This document shows positions 7,240 through 14,846 of a stretch of 47,050 nt of DNA, piece after piece (positions within the stretch are counted from its first letter, which is position 1; every line of letters starts with the position of its first letter). This DNA is from Chitinophagaceae bacterium (GTDB taxonomy: Bacteria; Bacteroidota; Bacteroidia; Chitinophagales; Chitinophagaceae), in contig JAGXRG010000002.1 in NCBI GenBank assembly GCA_018335935.1, positions 1 to 47,050 on the forward strand. Direction: 5' to 3'. Made by a program: the position numbers and the translations under genes. Under the pieces are notes generated by a model, which was not told the DNA's origin, searched no databases, and worked only from the letters and a program-made list of their open reading frames with translations.

Positions 7240-7987
7240 ATATTATATCAATGATTTCTTTAAAAAATATTTGTTTTCTTAATTCTTTTTTGTTATAACC
7301 TGGTTCAGAAAAATCAGCAATCATTAATCTATTGGCAGCATCGTAATTAAAACCATAAGCACGTTCAATATTATTGCTTTTAGATTTCCAAATAGAGCCA
7401 GCAATATTTCCATTCAACATAACATTTGTATTTGTACCATTACTAAACCCATAATCGTAGCTTAACTGCATACCAAACCATCGTTGTTGTTGAGCATTGT
7501 ATTCAGAAGTATATAATGGATTTGCAAAGCCACGATTGATGCCTGTAAGCCAACCTCGAATATTATAAGTATAATCGAGTGTTTCAACTGGTTCACTGCT
7601 CAGCATATCATTGCCTAAAGTTTTTTTAGTGAGTTGCCCCAATTCATTATACGTGTTATTGGATACTAATTTTAATCCTTGATAATTGATGTCTTTTTGA
7701 ATGCTCATTAATCTACCACCATCATCATAATTCATTACTGTTGATATGGTTAAATCTTCTTTATTGGGTCTAGTATGTTTGGTATAACTGCGTAAAACTT
7801 TTCCACTAAAATCGTATTCATTAGTAATGGTATTTGTACCACCACCATATTGTGTTGAAATGTTTTGGATGACTCTTCCTTTATCGTCATAAAAACTAAT
7901 GTTATAAGTATAATCTGTAGTGCCTAAGACATTTACTTTAGTACCTGTAACCTGACCTAAAGCTGTGTTGTTTTGGATTAATTCACA
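7205..7987 (-). pseudogene. RHS-repeat protein body, truncated at 5' end and internally deleted
   Basis: The frame is open from an in-frame TGA at 7988-7990 to the stop at 7205, about 260 codons, with no start codon at the upstream edge; the first internal ATG is at 7735. The sequence is typical Bacteroidota RHS/YD repeat: YDDKGRVIQN, NEYDFSGKVLRSY, NYDDGGRLMSI, YNELGQLTKKTLGN, YTYNIRGWLTGINR, FGMQLSYDYGF, NGNIAGSIWKS, YGFNYDAANRLM. It should continue into further repeats and the YYPFG core, but instead jumps after about ADFSEPGYNK to a 28-residue Lys/Glu-rich tail (KKELRKQIFFKE...) and stops. I infer loss of the 5' end plus an internal deletion joining the body to the last codons of a toxin domain. 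Confidence 0.75.
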
Positions 7988-8033
7988 TCAAAAATATAGG
8001 AAAAAAATATTGAAAAATCAATCATTGAAAAAT

Positions 8034-8072
8034 TGCGTAAAACTACGTAAAAATCATGCGTAGTTTTACGCA
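8034..8072. repeat. Perfect 14-bp inverted repeat
   Basis: The left arm TGCGTAAAACTACG at 8034-8047 and the right arm CGTAGTTTTACGCA at 8059-8072 pair without mismatch around an 11-nt loop. It sits 45 bp outside the truncated end of the RHS body. It has no strong T-run; on the - strand a short ATTTTT follows. It may be a regulatory or recombination site; function unknown. Confidence 0.8.
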
Positions 8073-8214
8073 TTCAAATACGTAATTCTACTGATTATTC
8101 TTACTTAAATTAAACTAATTAAAATTTGAAAATGTTGAATTGTCTGAGTGTATTATATCTAAGTAAAAATAATTTGAGAATATTACTAGAACATTAAATA
8201 ATAAAATTATTTGA

Positions 8215-8236
8215 TTGTATGCAAATTGTATGCAAA
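8215..8236. repeat. Tandem 11-bp direct repeat TTGTATGCAAA x2
   Basis: Two exact adjacent copies of TTGTATGCAAA lie just beyond the tRNA terminator. Short direct repeats next to a tRNA 3' end can be the arm sites of a tyrosine integrase, but no integrase gene is in the window, so this is only a possibility. Confidence 0.6.
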
Positions 8237-8240
8237 TGGA

Positions 8241-8276
8241 TAAAATAAAAAAGGGTCTCAATTTCTTGAAACCCTT
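8241..8276 (-). terminator. Rho-independent terminator of the tRNA(CAU) gene
   Basis: On the - strand AAGGGTTTCAA pairs with TTGAGACCCTT (11 bp including one G-U pair) around a GAAA loop at 8251-8276, followed by TTTTTTATTTTAT. It lies 12 bp past the tRNA 3' end, with correct orientation. Confidence 0.85.
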
Positions 8277-8288
8277 GCTATCATTGAG

Positions 8289-8362
8289 TGGACCCACCTG
8301 GGCTTGAACCAGGGACCCCCTGATTATGAGTCAGGTGCTCTAACCAACTGAGCTATAGGTCC
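8289..8362 (-). tRNA. tRNA with CAU anticodon (Ile2 or elongator Met)
   Basis: On the - strand the 74-nt cloverleaf starts GGACCTATAGCTCAG and ends GGTGGGTCCA. The acceptor stem GGACCTA/TGGGTCC pairs with one G-U. The D arm has AGCTCAGTTGGTTAGAGC, the anticodon loop is CTCATAA between CCTGA and TCAGG, and the T arm contains GGTTCAAGCC. CCA is not encoded. The CAU anticodon fits elongator Met or, if the C is modified to lysidine, Ile2; the TATAGCTCAG 5' part favours Ile2 slightly. Its 3' end faces the RHS locus. Confidence 0.95.
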
Positions 8363-8389
8363 TGCAATGTTTTTGATTTATTGCGACTG

Positions 8390-8397
8390 CAAAAGTA
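8390..8397 (-). promoter_or_regulatory. Candidate -7 box of the tRNA(CAU) promoter
   Basis: TACTTTTG on the - strand matches the Bacteroidota TAnnTTTG box and lies 28 bp upstream of the tRNA 5' end. No convincing -33 TTG is found at the usual 19-21 bp spacing, so the call is weak. Confidence 0.4.
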
Positions 8398-8532
8398 ATG
8401 GATTGCAAGTAATTTTTGTTTGAATAGTGCTAAAATAAAATTGAAATTATTACGCTATTCTTTAACAAGTTTTCTCAAATATAATTGCACAACTAGTAAA
8501 TCCTTTTTAATATTGCGTTTTAAAATTAAGTT

Positions 8533-8706
8533 ATGAGTCAACATCAAGAAAATACAACCTACGTAAAAAATTTTACTTTAACAGCATTCTTATCATTCGG
8601 CATTTTGCTTGGTTTGTTGCTTCTATTATCTAAATGTCATGGCAATTATATGTCTGGTCATTCAGAACATCATAATACTGAACAAACTCAAGGAGCACAT
8701 CACTAA
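8533..8706 (+). CDS. Small single-pass membrane protein with His-rich tail
   Basis: A 57-codon frame with an ATG at 8533 and TAA at 8704. The product has a polar N-terminus (MSQHQENTTYVKNFTL), one transmembrane helix (about residues 17-34, FLSFGILLGLLLLLS) and a short hydrophilic tail rich in His (HSEHHNTEQTQGAHH). The tail could bind a metal, which is inference. Its stop codon directly abuts the stop codon of the convergent kinase gene. No family recognised; its clean TM architecture and fit in the gap argue that it is real. Confidence 0.6.
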   Translation: MSQHQENTTYVKNFTLTAFLSFGILLGLLLLLSKCHGNYMSGHSEHHNTEQTQGAHH

Positions 8707-9627
8707 TTAAACTAATGCAATTTCAAAATTAGAAAGTTGTTTAAATTGATTTAAACGATCATTAATATCTCCGTTTTTCAATTCTTGCAGTCTTTGTGTA
8801 CCAAATTTTTCAACACAGAAACTAGCCATTGCACTACCTAATACTATTGCAGTTTTCATATTTTCGAAACTAATATCATTTGTTTTAGCTAAATGAGCTA
8901 CAAATCCACCTGCAAAAGTATCTCCAGCACCGGTTGGGTCAAACACTTCTTCTAAAGGTAATGCTGGAGCAAAAAACACTTCATTTTCATGAAACAATAA
9001 AGCTCCATGTTCGCCTTTTTTAATGACTAAATATTTAGGGCCCATAGTAAGAATTTTTTTAGCTGCTCTTACTAAAGAATTATCTCCACTTAATTGACGT
9101 GCTTCACTATCATTAATCACTAAAACATCAACCATACTAATAGTTTTCAAAACTTCATCCATCATAATATCCATCCAAAAATTCATTGTGTCTAAAACTA
9201 TAAGCTTAGGTTTTGTTCTTAATTGTTCTATTACACTTCTTTGCACTTTAGGGTCTAAGTTTCCTAACATTAAAAATTCACAACCTTGGTAACTTTCAGG
9301 CACTACAGGTTCAAAATTTGCTAATACATTAAGTTCGGTTACAAGTGTATCTCTGCTGTTCATATCTAAATGATATTTTCCGCTCCAAAAAAATGATTTC
9401 TCATTTTCTTTAATTTGTAAACCTTCGAAAGAAACGCCTCTTGCTGCTAATGCATCTAACTCAGATTTTGGAAAGTCTCCACCTACAACACTAATCTGAT
9501 TTACTTTACAAAAATTACTAGCACACCAAGCAATATAGGTTGCAGCACCACCAATAATTTTATCGCTTTTACCAAAAGGAGTTTCAATAGCATCAAACGC
9601 CATAGAACCTACAACAACTAAACTCAT
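8707..9627 (-). CDS. PfkB-family carbohydrate kinase
   Basis: A 306-residue ribokinase-fold kinase of the PfkB family, which transfers phosphate from ATP to a sugar or nucleoside hydroxyl in the cytoplasm. Visible marks are the N-terminal IIGGAATYIAWCASNF (PfkB signature 1 region, about residues 24-39) and the C-terminal DPTGAGDTFAGGF (230-242), in which Asp236 would be the catalytic base and GAG the anion hole. Length is normal for the family. Substrate cannot be read from the sequence; it looks like the Bacteroidota PfkB paralogue commonly annotated only as sugar kinase. It stands alone on the - strand downstream of the gld operon terminator. Confidence 0.9.
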   Translation of the reverse strand: MSLVVVGSMAFDAIETPFGKSDKIIGGAATYIAWCASNFCKVNQISVVGGDFPKSELDALAARGVSFEGLQIKENEKSFFWSGKYHLDMNSRDTLVTELNVLANFEPVVPESYQGCEFLMLGNLDPKVQRSVIEQLRTKPKLIVLDTMNFWMDIMMDEVLKTISMVDVLVINDSEARQLSGDNSLVRAAKKILTMGPKYLVIKKGEHGALLFHENEVFFAPALPLEEVFDPTGAGDTFAGGFVAHLAKTNDISFENMKTAIVLGSAMASFCVEKFGTQRLQELKNGDINDRLNQFKQLSNFEIALV

Positions 9628-9670
9628 ATTATTTTATTTTGATGGCAAAAGTAACTGTATACCTAGTTCA

Positions 9671-9703
9671 AAAAAAATAGCCTTGCAAATTTGCAAGGCT
9701 ATT
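9671..9703 (-). terminator. Rho-independent terminator of the gldKLMN operon
   Basis: AATAGCCTTGCAAA and TTTGCAAGGCTATT (9676-9703) form a perfect 28-bp palindrome 19 bp beyond the gldN stop. On the - strand it is followed by a T-run. Because it is symmetrical the stem would need a few unpaired central bases as loop. Confidence 0.85.
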
Positions 9704-9721
9704 GTAATTATTTTTCTTGAA

Positions 9722-10942
9722 TTAATAAGCCCAAAGACTTTGTTCGTAACTAAAGATTTTATCTTTAATCTTATCGCCTTCTAACAATCTGAACAATGGA
9801 TCTTTAATGTATTCCTCAAGTTTTTGATCTCTGAAGTTATCTAATGTAGATTTTACAATGTAGTAACTAAACAAATGATTTTCTAAATAATCTTCCCAAG
9901 TCATACGTGCACCCATATTCTTAGAATTATACACTTGCTTTTTAGCTAATGTATTTCTTAAATCTGGATAGTAAATCCAGAAATAAGGATAATGTGGCCC
10001 GTCGTAAACTTTTCCTTTTAAAATTAAGGGTCCCATTGGTGCAATTCCAATAATTCTGTGTACCAATTTAGCCGCTTCTTTGTCGAAAATGATTTCTTCT
10101 TTTACCATGAATTTGTATATAGAATCAACCGGGAATTCTTTTTTACGAATTTCTTTTCTAATAACATTTCCATCTAAATCTAATACGTCTGAAGTATCTA
10201 CACCGCCAGAGAATTTAGTTTTAAAAATTTCAATGTCTTTATAAGGTAATGTAAATCTTTCATCTTCAAAAGCAACAATAGAATCTTCAGTTACTGCTTT
10301 GTAAAGTATGGCAAAGAACAATTGATTGCCATTATCTTCTGTAGTATTGTATCGGAAAGGTGCATTAATTTTTTCACGTGCATCAATTACTTTCCAAAGT
10401 TTTTGACGATAAACCGCATCATCTTCACGAATATGATCATAAGGAAGTGGAGTTCTTTCTTTTTGGTCAGAAACAATGGCACTTTCTGCTCTTAAAGATT
10501 TTCTTACAGGATCCATAAGAGGATCGTTTCCTTGATTAGATTGTATTACTTCAATTGGAACATTTGCATTTCTATTTCCACCTGCAGGGGGTTGAGCTTG
10601 ACCTTGTTGACCACCAAATGGGTTGTTAGCTGGTGGCTGATTACCATTAGTTCTTGGAGGCTGAGCTTGACCTTGTTGACCACCAAATGGGTTGTTAGCT
10701 GGTGGCTGATTTTGAGCCTGAGCACCAAATGGATTATTAGCAGGAGGTTGTTGAGTTCCTCCACCTCCTGTAGTTGCAGCAGGCTTTGTGTCGTCTTTGC
10801 CAAATGGATTGGCATTGGTTGGTGTTGCAGGTTTCTTTGCAGGAGCTTTTTTAGCTTGTGCCATAACATCTTGACTCAATACTATTGAGCAAAAAACCAA
10901 AGTAGCTGCAAATAATTTTATTGTTGTTCGTTGCATAATCAT
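9722..10942 (-). CDS. gldN: Gliding motility / type IX secretion protein GldN
   Basis: GldN (PorN) is a periplasmic ring component of the type IX secretion system, associating with GldK under the outer membrane. I start it at the ATG at 10942 (or 10936, MQRTTIKLFAATLVF), which gives a good signal peptide ending VMAQA and begins 1 bp after the gldM stop; longer readings would overlap gldM. After the signal peptide comes a Lys/Ala/Pro linker and an unusual low-complexity part with NPFG, QPPANN and GQQGQAQPP units (about 90 residues), then the conserved GldN domain (DPVRKSLRAESAI, LWKVIDAREKINAPFRY, MTWEDYLENHLFSYYIV). The low-complexity insert includes a 69-bp tandem repeat. Last gene of the operon. 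Confidence 0.93.
   Translation of the reverse strand: MIMQRTTIKLFAATLVFCSIVLSQDVMAQAKKAPAKKPATPTNANPFGKDDTKPAATTGGGGTQQPPANNPFGAQAQNQPPANNPFGGQQGQAQPPRTNGNQPPANNPFGGQQGQAQPPAGGNRNANVPIEVIQSNQGNDPLMDPVRKSLRAESAIVSDQKERTPLPYDHIREDDAVYRQKLWKVIDAREKINAPFRYNTTEDNGNQLFFAILYKAVTEDSIVAFEDERFTLPYKDIEIFKTKFSGGVDTSDVLDLDGNVIRKEIRKKEFPVDSIYKFMVKEEIIFDKEAAKLVHRIIGIAPMGPLILKGKVYDGPHYPYFWIYYPDLRNTLAKKQVYNSKNMGARMTWEDYLENHLFSYYIVKSTLDNFRDQKLEEYIKDPLFRLLEGDKIKDKIFSYEQSLWAY
10594..10711 (-). repeat. 69-bp tandem repeat in gldN
   Basis: Two adjacent copies with a 69-bp period start at 10594 and 10663 on the + strand (GAGCTTGACCTTGTTGACCA begins each). They encode 23-residue units GQQGQAQPP...NNPFG. The first about 49 bp of each copy are identical, suggesting recent duplication or slippage. 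Confidence 0.85.
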
Positions 10943-10943
10943 A

Positions 10944-12482
10944 TTAATTTGACAAATTAAAAGCCATAGAAGCCGGTAGCTTTCTTCTTCCATCTGGACC
11001 CTCTACAGAAATATCAGTAATTAATACAGAAGAACCTGGTCGGCACATTTCTATATAACCTTTAACTTCTGAAGTAAAATAAGCACCATTTACAATGGCA
11101 AATTTTGGACCTGTATTTTCAAAACCTTTACCAGTACATACAATAGTATAAGAAGATACGTTGAATTTTACACCTTCAAAAATAAAATCTCCCATATCTG
11201 CTCTAATACCAACGTTTGCTTTAAAATTATTTACAGAAACCGTACCACCACCATAATTACCAATCATTGGTGTTGGGTTAGGAATTCTTTTAACAGGAAA
11301 TTTAAATGGAGTGCTTTTACCATCTACACTTACATTAACAGTTGCCATGCCAGCAGTTGCTGGATTTGCAATGTATAAACCAGAGTTATCTGCTCTAGTA
11401 ATAGTACCATTATCAATAGTTGCTGTAATAGCTTCAGCACCTTTTGTTCCACCACTCATTCTTATTGGGTTATCTAAACCTAAGTATAAAACATTAACTT
11501 TTTCAGCACTTGCAAATACACCTGTTGGTGAACCCACAGTAAACTTAATTTCTTTTTCAACTGAACCTGTAGTTCCATCTGGTTTTTTGAAAGAAATGAT
11601 TACTTTTTTACTATAAGTTCCAGGATTGTTCACTTTAGTTTTGTATTCAGCAACACCCTCTGCATTTAATGGAACAGATGCACCATCTACAGTTACTGTA
11701 GGTTGAGCATTTTTATTAAAAGCTCCAACACCACCTGTAATTACTAATTCTTGACCTGGCATTAAGTACTGTGAACTTTGACTGGCAATAGCTTGGAATT
11801 GGTCGTAAACCACTTCTACTTGACCTACTTGCTTATGGCAAAATTCAATTACTTGTGCAGCACTATTTCTTATATCGTTCTCAAACTTGCTCAAAATAGT
11901 AATGGCTGCAATTGTTGGAGTCATATGGAAATAGGTATCAGACCAAGATTTTCCTTCTGGTGTAGTTAAATCAATTGGTAATGAATGTTCTAATTCTTTA
12001 CGAATAGCTGGATCAAGATTTAAAAATTTATCTTTTATTGCCTGTAAACTATTTTTTAACGGTTCACCTTTTCCTTTTCCTTCAGGAGGTGGAGCAGTGA
12101 ACAATCTTGTTGCAGCTTCTAAATCATCTTCTTTAAACTGTTCTTTGCCATCAACTAATTGTAATCCTGCTTCTTCTTTTAATTCTTTTTTTAATCCTTC
12201 TAATTCAGCAACCATTGCATCGGCCATTTGTTTTGCCTGATCTGCTTTAGGTTTCCAGATGGCAGCTTTCTCTCTAGTTTCACCTTTTTCTAAAAGTTTG
12301 GTAAGAGAAAGTAATACTTCGGTATTTTTTTGTTCTACTATATCACTAGCAGTGTTTAAACTTCTGTCAACGGTTTTAAATGCATTCAAGATTTCAGATG
12401 ATACGTTTAAGGCCAATAATGCCGTTAGTACCAAATACATCAAGTTGATCATCTTCTGCCGTGGCTCTTTAGGTAGAGACAT
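10944..12482 (-). CDS. gldM: Gliding motility / type IX secretion protein GldM
   Basis: GldM (PorM) is the elongated inner-membrane-anchored protein that carries the energy of the GldL-GldM proton-driven motor across the periplasm to the GldKN ring. The 512 residues start MSLPKEPRQKMINLMYLVLTALLALNVS, the hallmark cytoplasmic tip plus single transmembrane helix (about 12-30). The periplasmic part begins with a helical D1 (ILNAFKTVDRSLNTASDIV...) and continues as beta domains (about residues 225-512; GVGAFNKNAQPTVTVDG, VNVLYLGLDNPIRMSGGTKG, FKFPVKRIPNPTPMIG). Length is typical. It lies 55 bp after gldL and 1 bp before gldN. Confidence 0.97.
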   Translation of the reverse strand: MSLPKEPRQKMINLMYLVLTALLALNVSSEILNAFKTVDRSLNTASDIVEQKNTEVLLSLTKLLEKGETREKAAIWKPKADQAKQMADAMVAELEGLKKELKEEAGLQLVDGKEQFKEDDLEAATRLFTAPPPEGKGKGEPLKNSLQAIKDKFLNLDPAIRKELEHSLPIDLTTPEGKSWSDTYFHMTPTIAAITILSKFENDIRNSAAQVIEFCHKQVGQVEVVYDQFQAIASQSSQYLMPGQELVITGGVGAFNKNAQPTVTVDGASVPLNAEGVAEYKTKVNNPGTYSKKVIISFKKPDGTTGSVEKEIKFTVGSPTGVFASAEKVNVLYLGLDNPIRMSGGTKGAEAITATIDNGTITRADNSGLYIANPATAGMATVNVSVDGKSTPFKFPVKRIPNPTPMIGNYGGGTVSVNNFKANVGIRADMGDFIFEGVKFNVSSYTIVCTGKGFENTGPKFAIVNGAYFTSEVKGYIEMCRPGSSVLITDISVEGPDGRRKLPASMAFNLSN

Positions 12483-12537
12483 CTTTATTTAATATTTTAA
12501 GATTTACTAATTAATTTCTTTTCTCAGCTTTAATAAA

Positions 12538-13311
12538 CTAGGCTTGTCTTCCACCTTGCATAGCAGAAAGCATACTACCATATACACTATTTAACTTAGT
12601 TAAGTTACCAGCTAAAACAGTAATTTGTTCTTTTGCTTTAATTGCATCATCAGTTGAATTACCCATAGCAGCAGTAGTTTGAGCTAATTTGCCATAGAAT
12701 TGATTCATAGTTTTTAAATGATTGTTACTTTCTTGTAACTCTAATTCGTAAACTGTATTTAAAGATGATAAGTTTTTAGCTAAAATTTGAACTTGGTTGT
12801 GGAACTGTTTTGTTGTTTCACTAGCAGCATTGAATGAATTAAAAGTACCAGCCGCAGCATTAACTGAAGTTGCAATTGCAGCCATTGCTACTGAAGCATC
12901 TTTTGCTTTTGCACCAAAATCGCCAGTAGATTTAACTACATCGCTAACTTCACCCATTTTTTCTACAGTTGTTCCTAATTTTTGAAAACCTGCACTTAAT
13001 TTACCTAAATTAGCTGGTGTAATATCAGCTTCTTCAAGCATTTTTTCCATGGTTTTCAATGGAGTTTCCTCAACACCTTTTTTAAGACCAGGAATATGAA
13101 CTTCATGATCGTCCATTGCAGGATAAATTATGTATAAAACACCATAAGCCAAGAAAACCAAAGCCTCTGTTGTTAAACCAATTTTTAACCATAAATCTGC
13201 ATCTGGAGCATGTAAGATTTTTCTTAAAGCACCCCAAATTACAATTGCTGCTGCAACAGATACAAATACATCTACGATTTTACCAACTTTGGCGGGAATT
13301 TTTGCTGCCAT
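12538..13311 (-). CDS. gldL: Gliding motility / type IX secretion motor protein GldL
   Basis: GldL (PorL) is the inner-membrane proton channel partner of GldM. The 257-residue product has two transmembrane helices near the N-terminus (about 12-33 and 42-63): VDVFVSVAAAIVIWGALRKILH and LKIGLTTEALVFLAYGVLYII. Glu49 inside TTEAL is the conserved membrane glutamate thought to carry protons, and Lys31 sits at the end of the first helix as in homologues. The rest is a cytoplasmic helical region rich in Ala, Thr and Asn. Located between gldK and gldM in the standard order. Confidence 0.97.
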   Translation of the reverse strand: MAAKIPAKVGKIVDVFVSVAAAIVIWGALRKILHAPDADLWLKIGLTTEALVFLAYGVLYIIYPAMDDHEVHIPGLKKGVEETPLKTMEKMLEEADITPANLGKLSAGFQKLGTTVEKMGEVSDVVKSTGDFGAKAKDASVAMAAIATSVNAAAGTFNSFNAASETTKQFHNQVQILAKNLSSLNTVYELELQESNNHLKTMNQFYGKLAQTTAAMGNSTDDAIKAKEQITVLAGNLTKLNSVYGSMLSAMQGGRQA

Positions 13312-13366
13312 GATTTTCTAGTTTTTATGATTGTTTTTTGATAAAAATTTTATAAGTTCTTATTAT

Positions 13367-14674
13367 TTATTTTGTCATTTTTGGTGATAAATCAATAACA
13401 CATCTAAATCCAATATAAGATTTAGCAGTATCTTGATATTCAAATGCTCTTGTTGAAACTTGTAAATAAAAAGCTACATCTTTCCAACTACCACCACGAA
13501 TGGTTTTGCGTTTCATGTATGGAGGATCTGAATCTTTTGCATCATATCTTAAATCTGGATTCATTTCATTAAAGAAATTATAAGAACCTTCATTATAATA
13601 AGTGCTAGTCCATTCTGCTACGTTTCCACACATATTATATAAACCATAATCGTTTGGCCAATATGCATCTGCACGTACAGTATAAAAACCACCATCTTCA
13701 GCATAATTACCACGACCAGGTTTAAAGTTTGCTAACAAACATCCTTTTTTATTACGAGGATAGTAGTTACCCCAAGGATACATACTGTTTGTTCTTCCAC
13801 CACGAGCAGCATATTCCCATTCAGCCTCACTTGGTAAACGGTAATTACTCTCAATGGCCATGCCTTTACTTTGTAAAAACTTGTTTTGCATAGCAGTTCT
13901 CCAATGACAGAAAGCTTTTGCTTGTTTCCAACTTACACCTACAACAGGGTAATTTCCAAATGAAGGGTGAGCAAAATATCTTTTAGTCATGGGCTCATTA
14001 TATGCATAAGAGAAATCTCTCATCCACACTAAAGTATCTGGATAAATTTTTACATTTTCTCTAGCTATAAAATTTTTACGAGCCATGCCATAGTTTTCTT
14101 TCTTGGCAGCTTCAGATAAAACAAACTCTTCGTAACGATATCTGAATTTTTCAGGATCTAATTCAACCATTCCATATAATCTATTATCTGGAGCTAAAAC
14201 TAATTTATCACCTAATTTTTCTAAATTCTTAGAATCAAATTTTAAAGATGTTTTGGCCTTAACCCAATCAATTGCTTTAACAGAATCTCCTGAAACACCT
14301 GTAGATCCACCTTTAACAAAACCTAATTCGGTTGCTGCAAGAGAATCTCTTACCCACCAAACAAATGAACGGTATTTGTTATTGGTAATTTCAGTTTTAT
14401 CCATCCAAAAACCAGCAATGGAAACTTGACGATTACGTTGATTAAAGTTAAAATTCATATCCTCATCACTTGGACCTAAATGGTAGGTTCCAGGAGGAAT
14501 ATAAGACATAGCGGCCGGAGCACCCATACTTTTTTTAGCTAAAGGAGCTGAGCCTCTTACTTGGCCATCACTCATGTAAGTGTCTACACTAGAGTTCTTA
14601 CCTTTTTTAGAACAAGATGTTACCCCTACTAAGGCTACACAAGTAAGCAATACAAAAAAATGTTTCTTCATCAT
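13367..14674 (-). CDS. gldK: Gliding motility / type IX secretion lipoprotein GldK
   Basis: GldK (PorK) is an outer-membrane-associated lipoprotein forming the periplasmic ring of the type IX secretion system with GldN. 435 residues with a lipoprotein signal ending VTSC (Cys21). The remainder is the formylglycine-generating-enzyme/sulfatase-modifying fold: IPPGTYHLGPSDEDM, FWMDKTEITNNKYRSF, YPVVGVSWKQAKAFCHW, RLPSEAEWEYAARGG, YGLYNMCGNVAEWTS, TIRGGSWKD, YIGFRCV. GldK uses this fold structurally. Start: ATGATG, so the second ATG is equally possible. First gene of the operon, preceded by a good promoter at 14706-14738. Confidence 0.96.
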   Translation of the reverse strand: MMKKHFFVLLTCVALVGVTSCSKKGKNSSVDTYMSDGQVRGSAPLAKKSMGAPAAMSYIPPGTYHLGPSDEDMNFNFNQRNRQVSIAGFWMDKTEITNNKYRSFVWWVRDSLAATELGFVKGGSTGVSGDSVKAIDWVKAKTSLKFDSKNLEKLGDKLVLAPDNRLYGMVELDPEKFRYRYEEFVLSEAAKKENYGMARKNFIARENVKIYPDTLVWMRDFSYAYNEPMTKRYFAHPSFGNYPVVGVSWKQAKAFCHWRTAMQNKFLQSKGMAIESNYRLPSEAEWEYAARGGRTNSMYPWGNYYPRNKKGCLLANFKPGRGNYAEDGGFYTVRADAYWPNDYGLYNMCGNVAEWTSTYYNEGSYNFFNEMNPDLRYDAKDSDPPYMKRKTIRGGSWKDVAFYLQVSTRAFEYQDTAKSYIGFRCVIDLSPKMTK

Positions 14675-14705
14675 TTGCGGTTCTGTTAAATATAAATGGT
14701 GACGA

Positions 14706-14738
14706 CAAAAATAATGACATTATTCAGACATATCCAAA
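14706..14738 (-). promoter_or_regulatory. Bacteroidota-type promoter of the gldKLMN operon
   Basis: On the - strand a TTTG element (14735-14738) is followed after 21 bp by TATTTTTG (14706-14713), matching the primary sigma factor consensus TTG / TAnnTTTG. The box ends 31 bp upstream of the gldK ATG. Confidence 0.65.
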
Positions 14739-14846
14739 TAAGAAATTATTTAATAAAATTTATTGAGTAAAAAATTTTGCGATAGACGAGAGTTATATTG
14801 TGATAAGCATGTTATTAACGACGAAATCGGTTGCAATATATATGAA

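Larger units (their letters stand above)
7988..8288. other. AT-rich intergenic stretch at the edge of the RHS locus
   Basis: No gene is supported here. The stretch holds a perfect 14-bp inverted repeat (8034-8047 and 8059-8072, arm TGCGTAAAACTACG, 11-nt loop), an exact tandem of the 11-mer TTGTATGCAAA (8215-8236), and the terminator that ends the tRNA gene (8241-8276). It separates the broken RHS body from the tRNA(CAU) 3' end. Confidence 0.7.

Noticed and set aside
8034..8072. Perfect inverted repeat read as a transcription terminator
   Set aside because: No gene ends into it in the right direction with a proper T-run; kept only as a repeat.
8115..8297. 60-residue frame on the - strand
   Set aside because: It runs through the tRNA terminator and into the tRNA 3' end.
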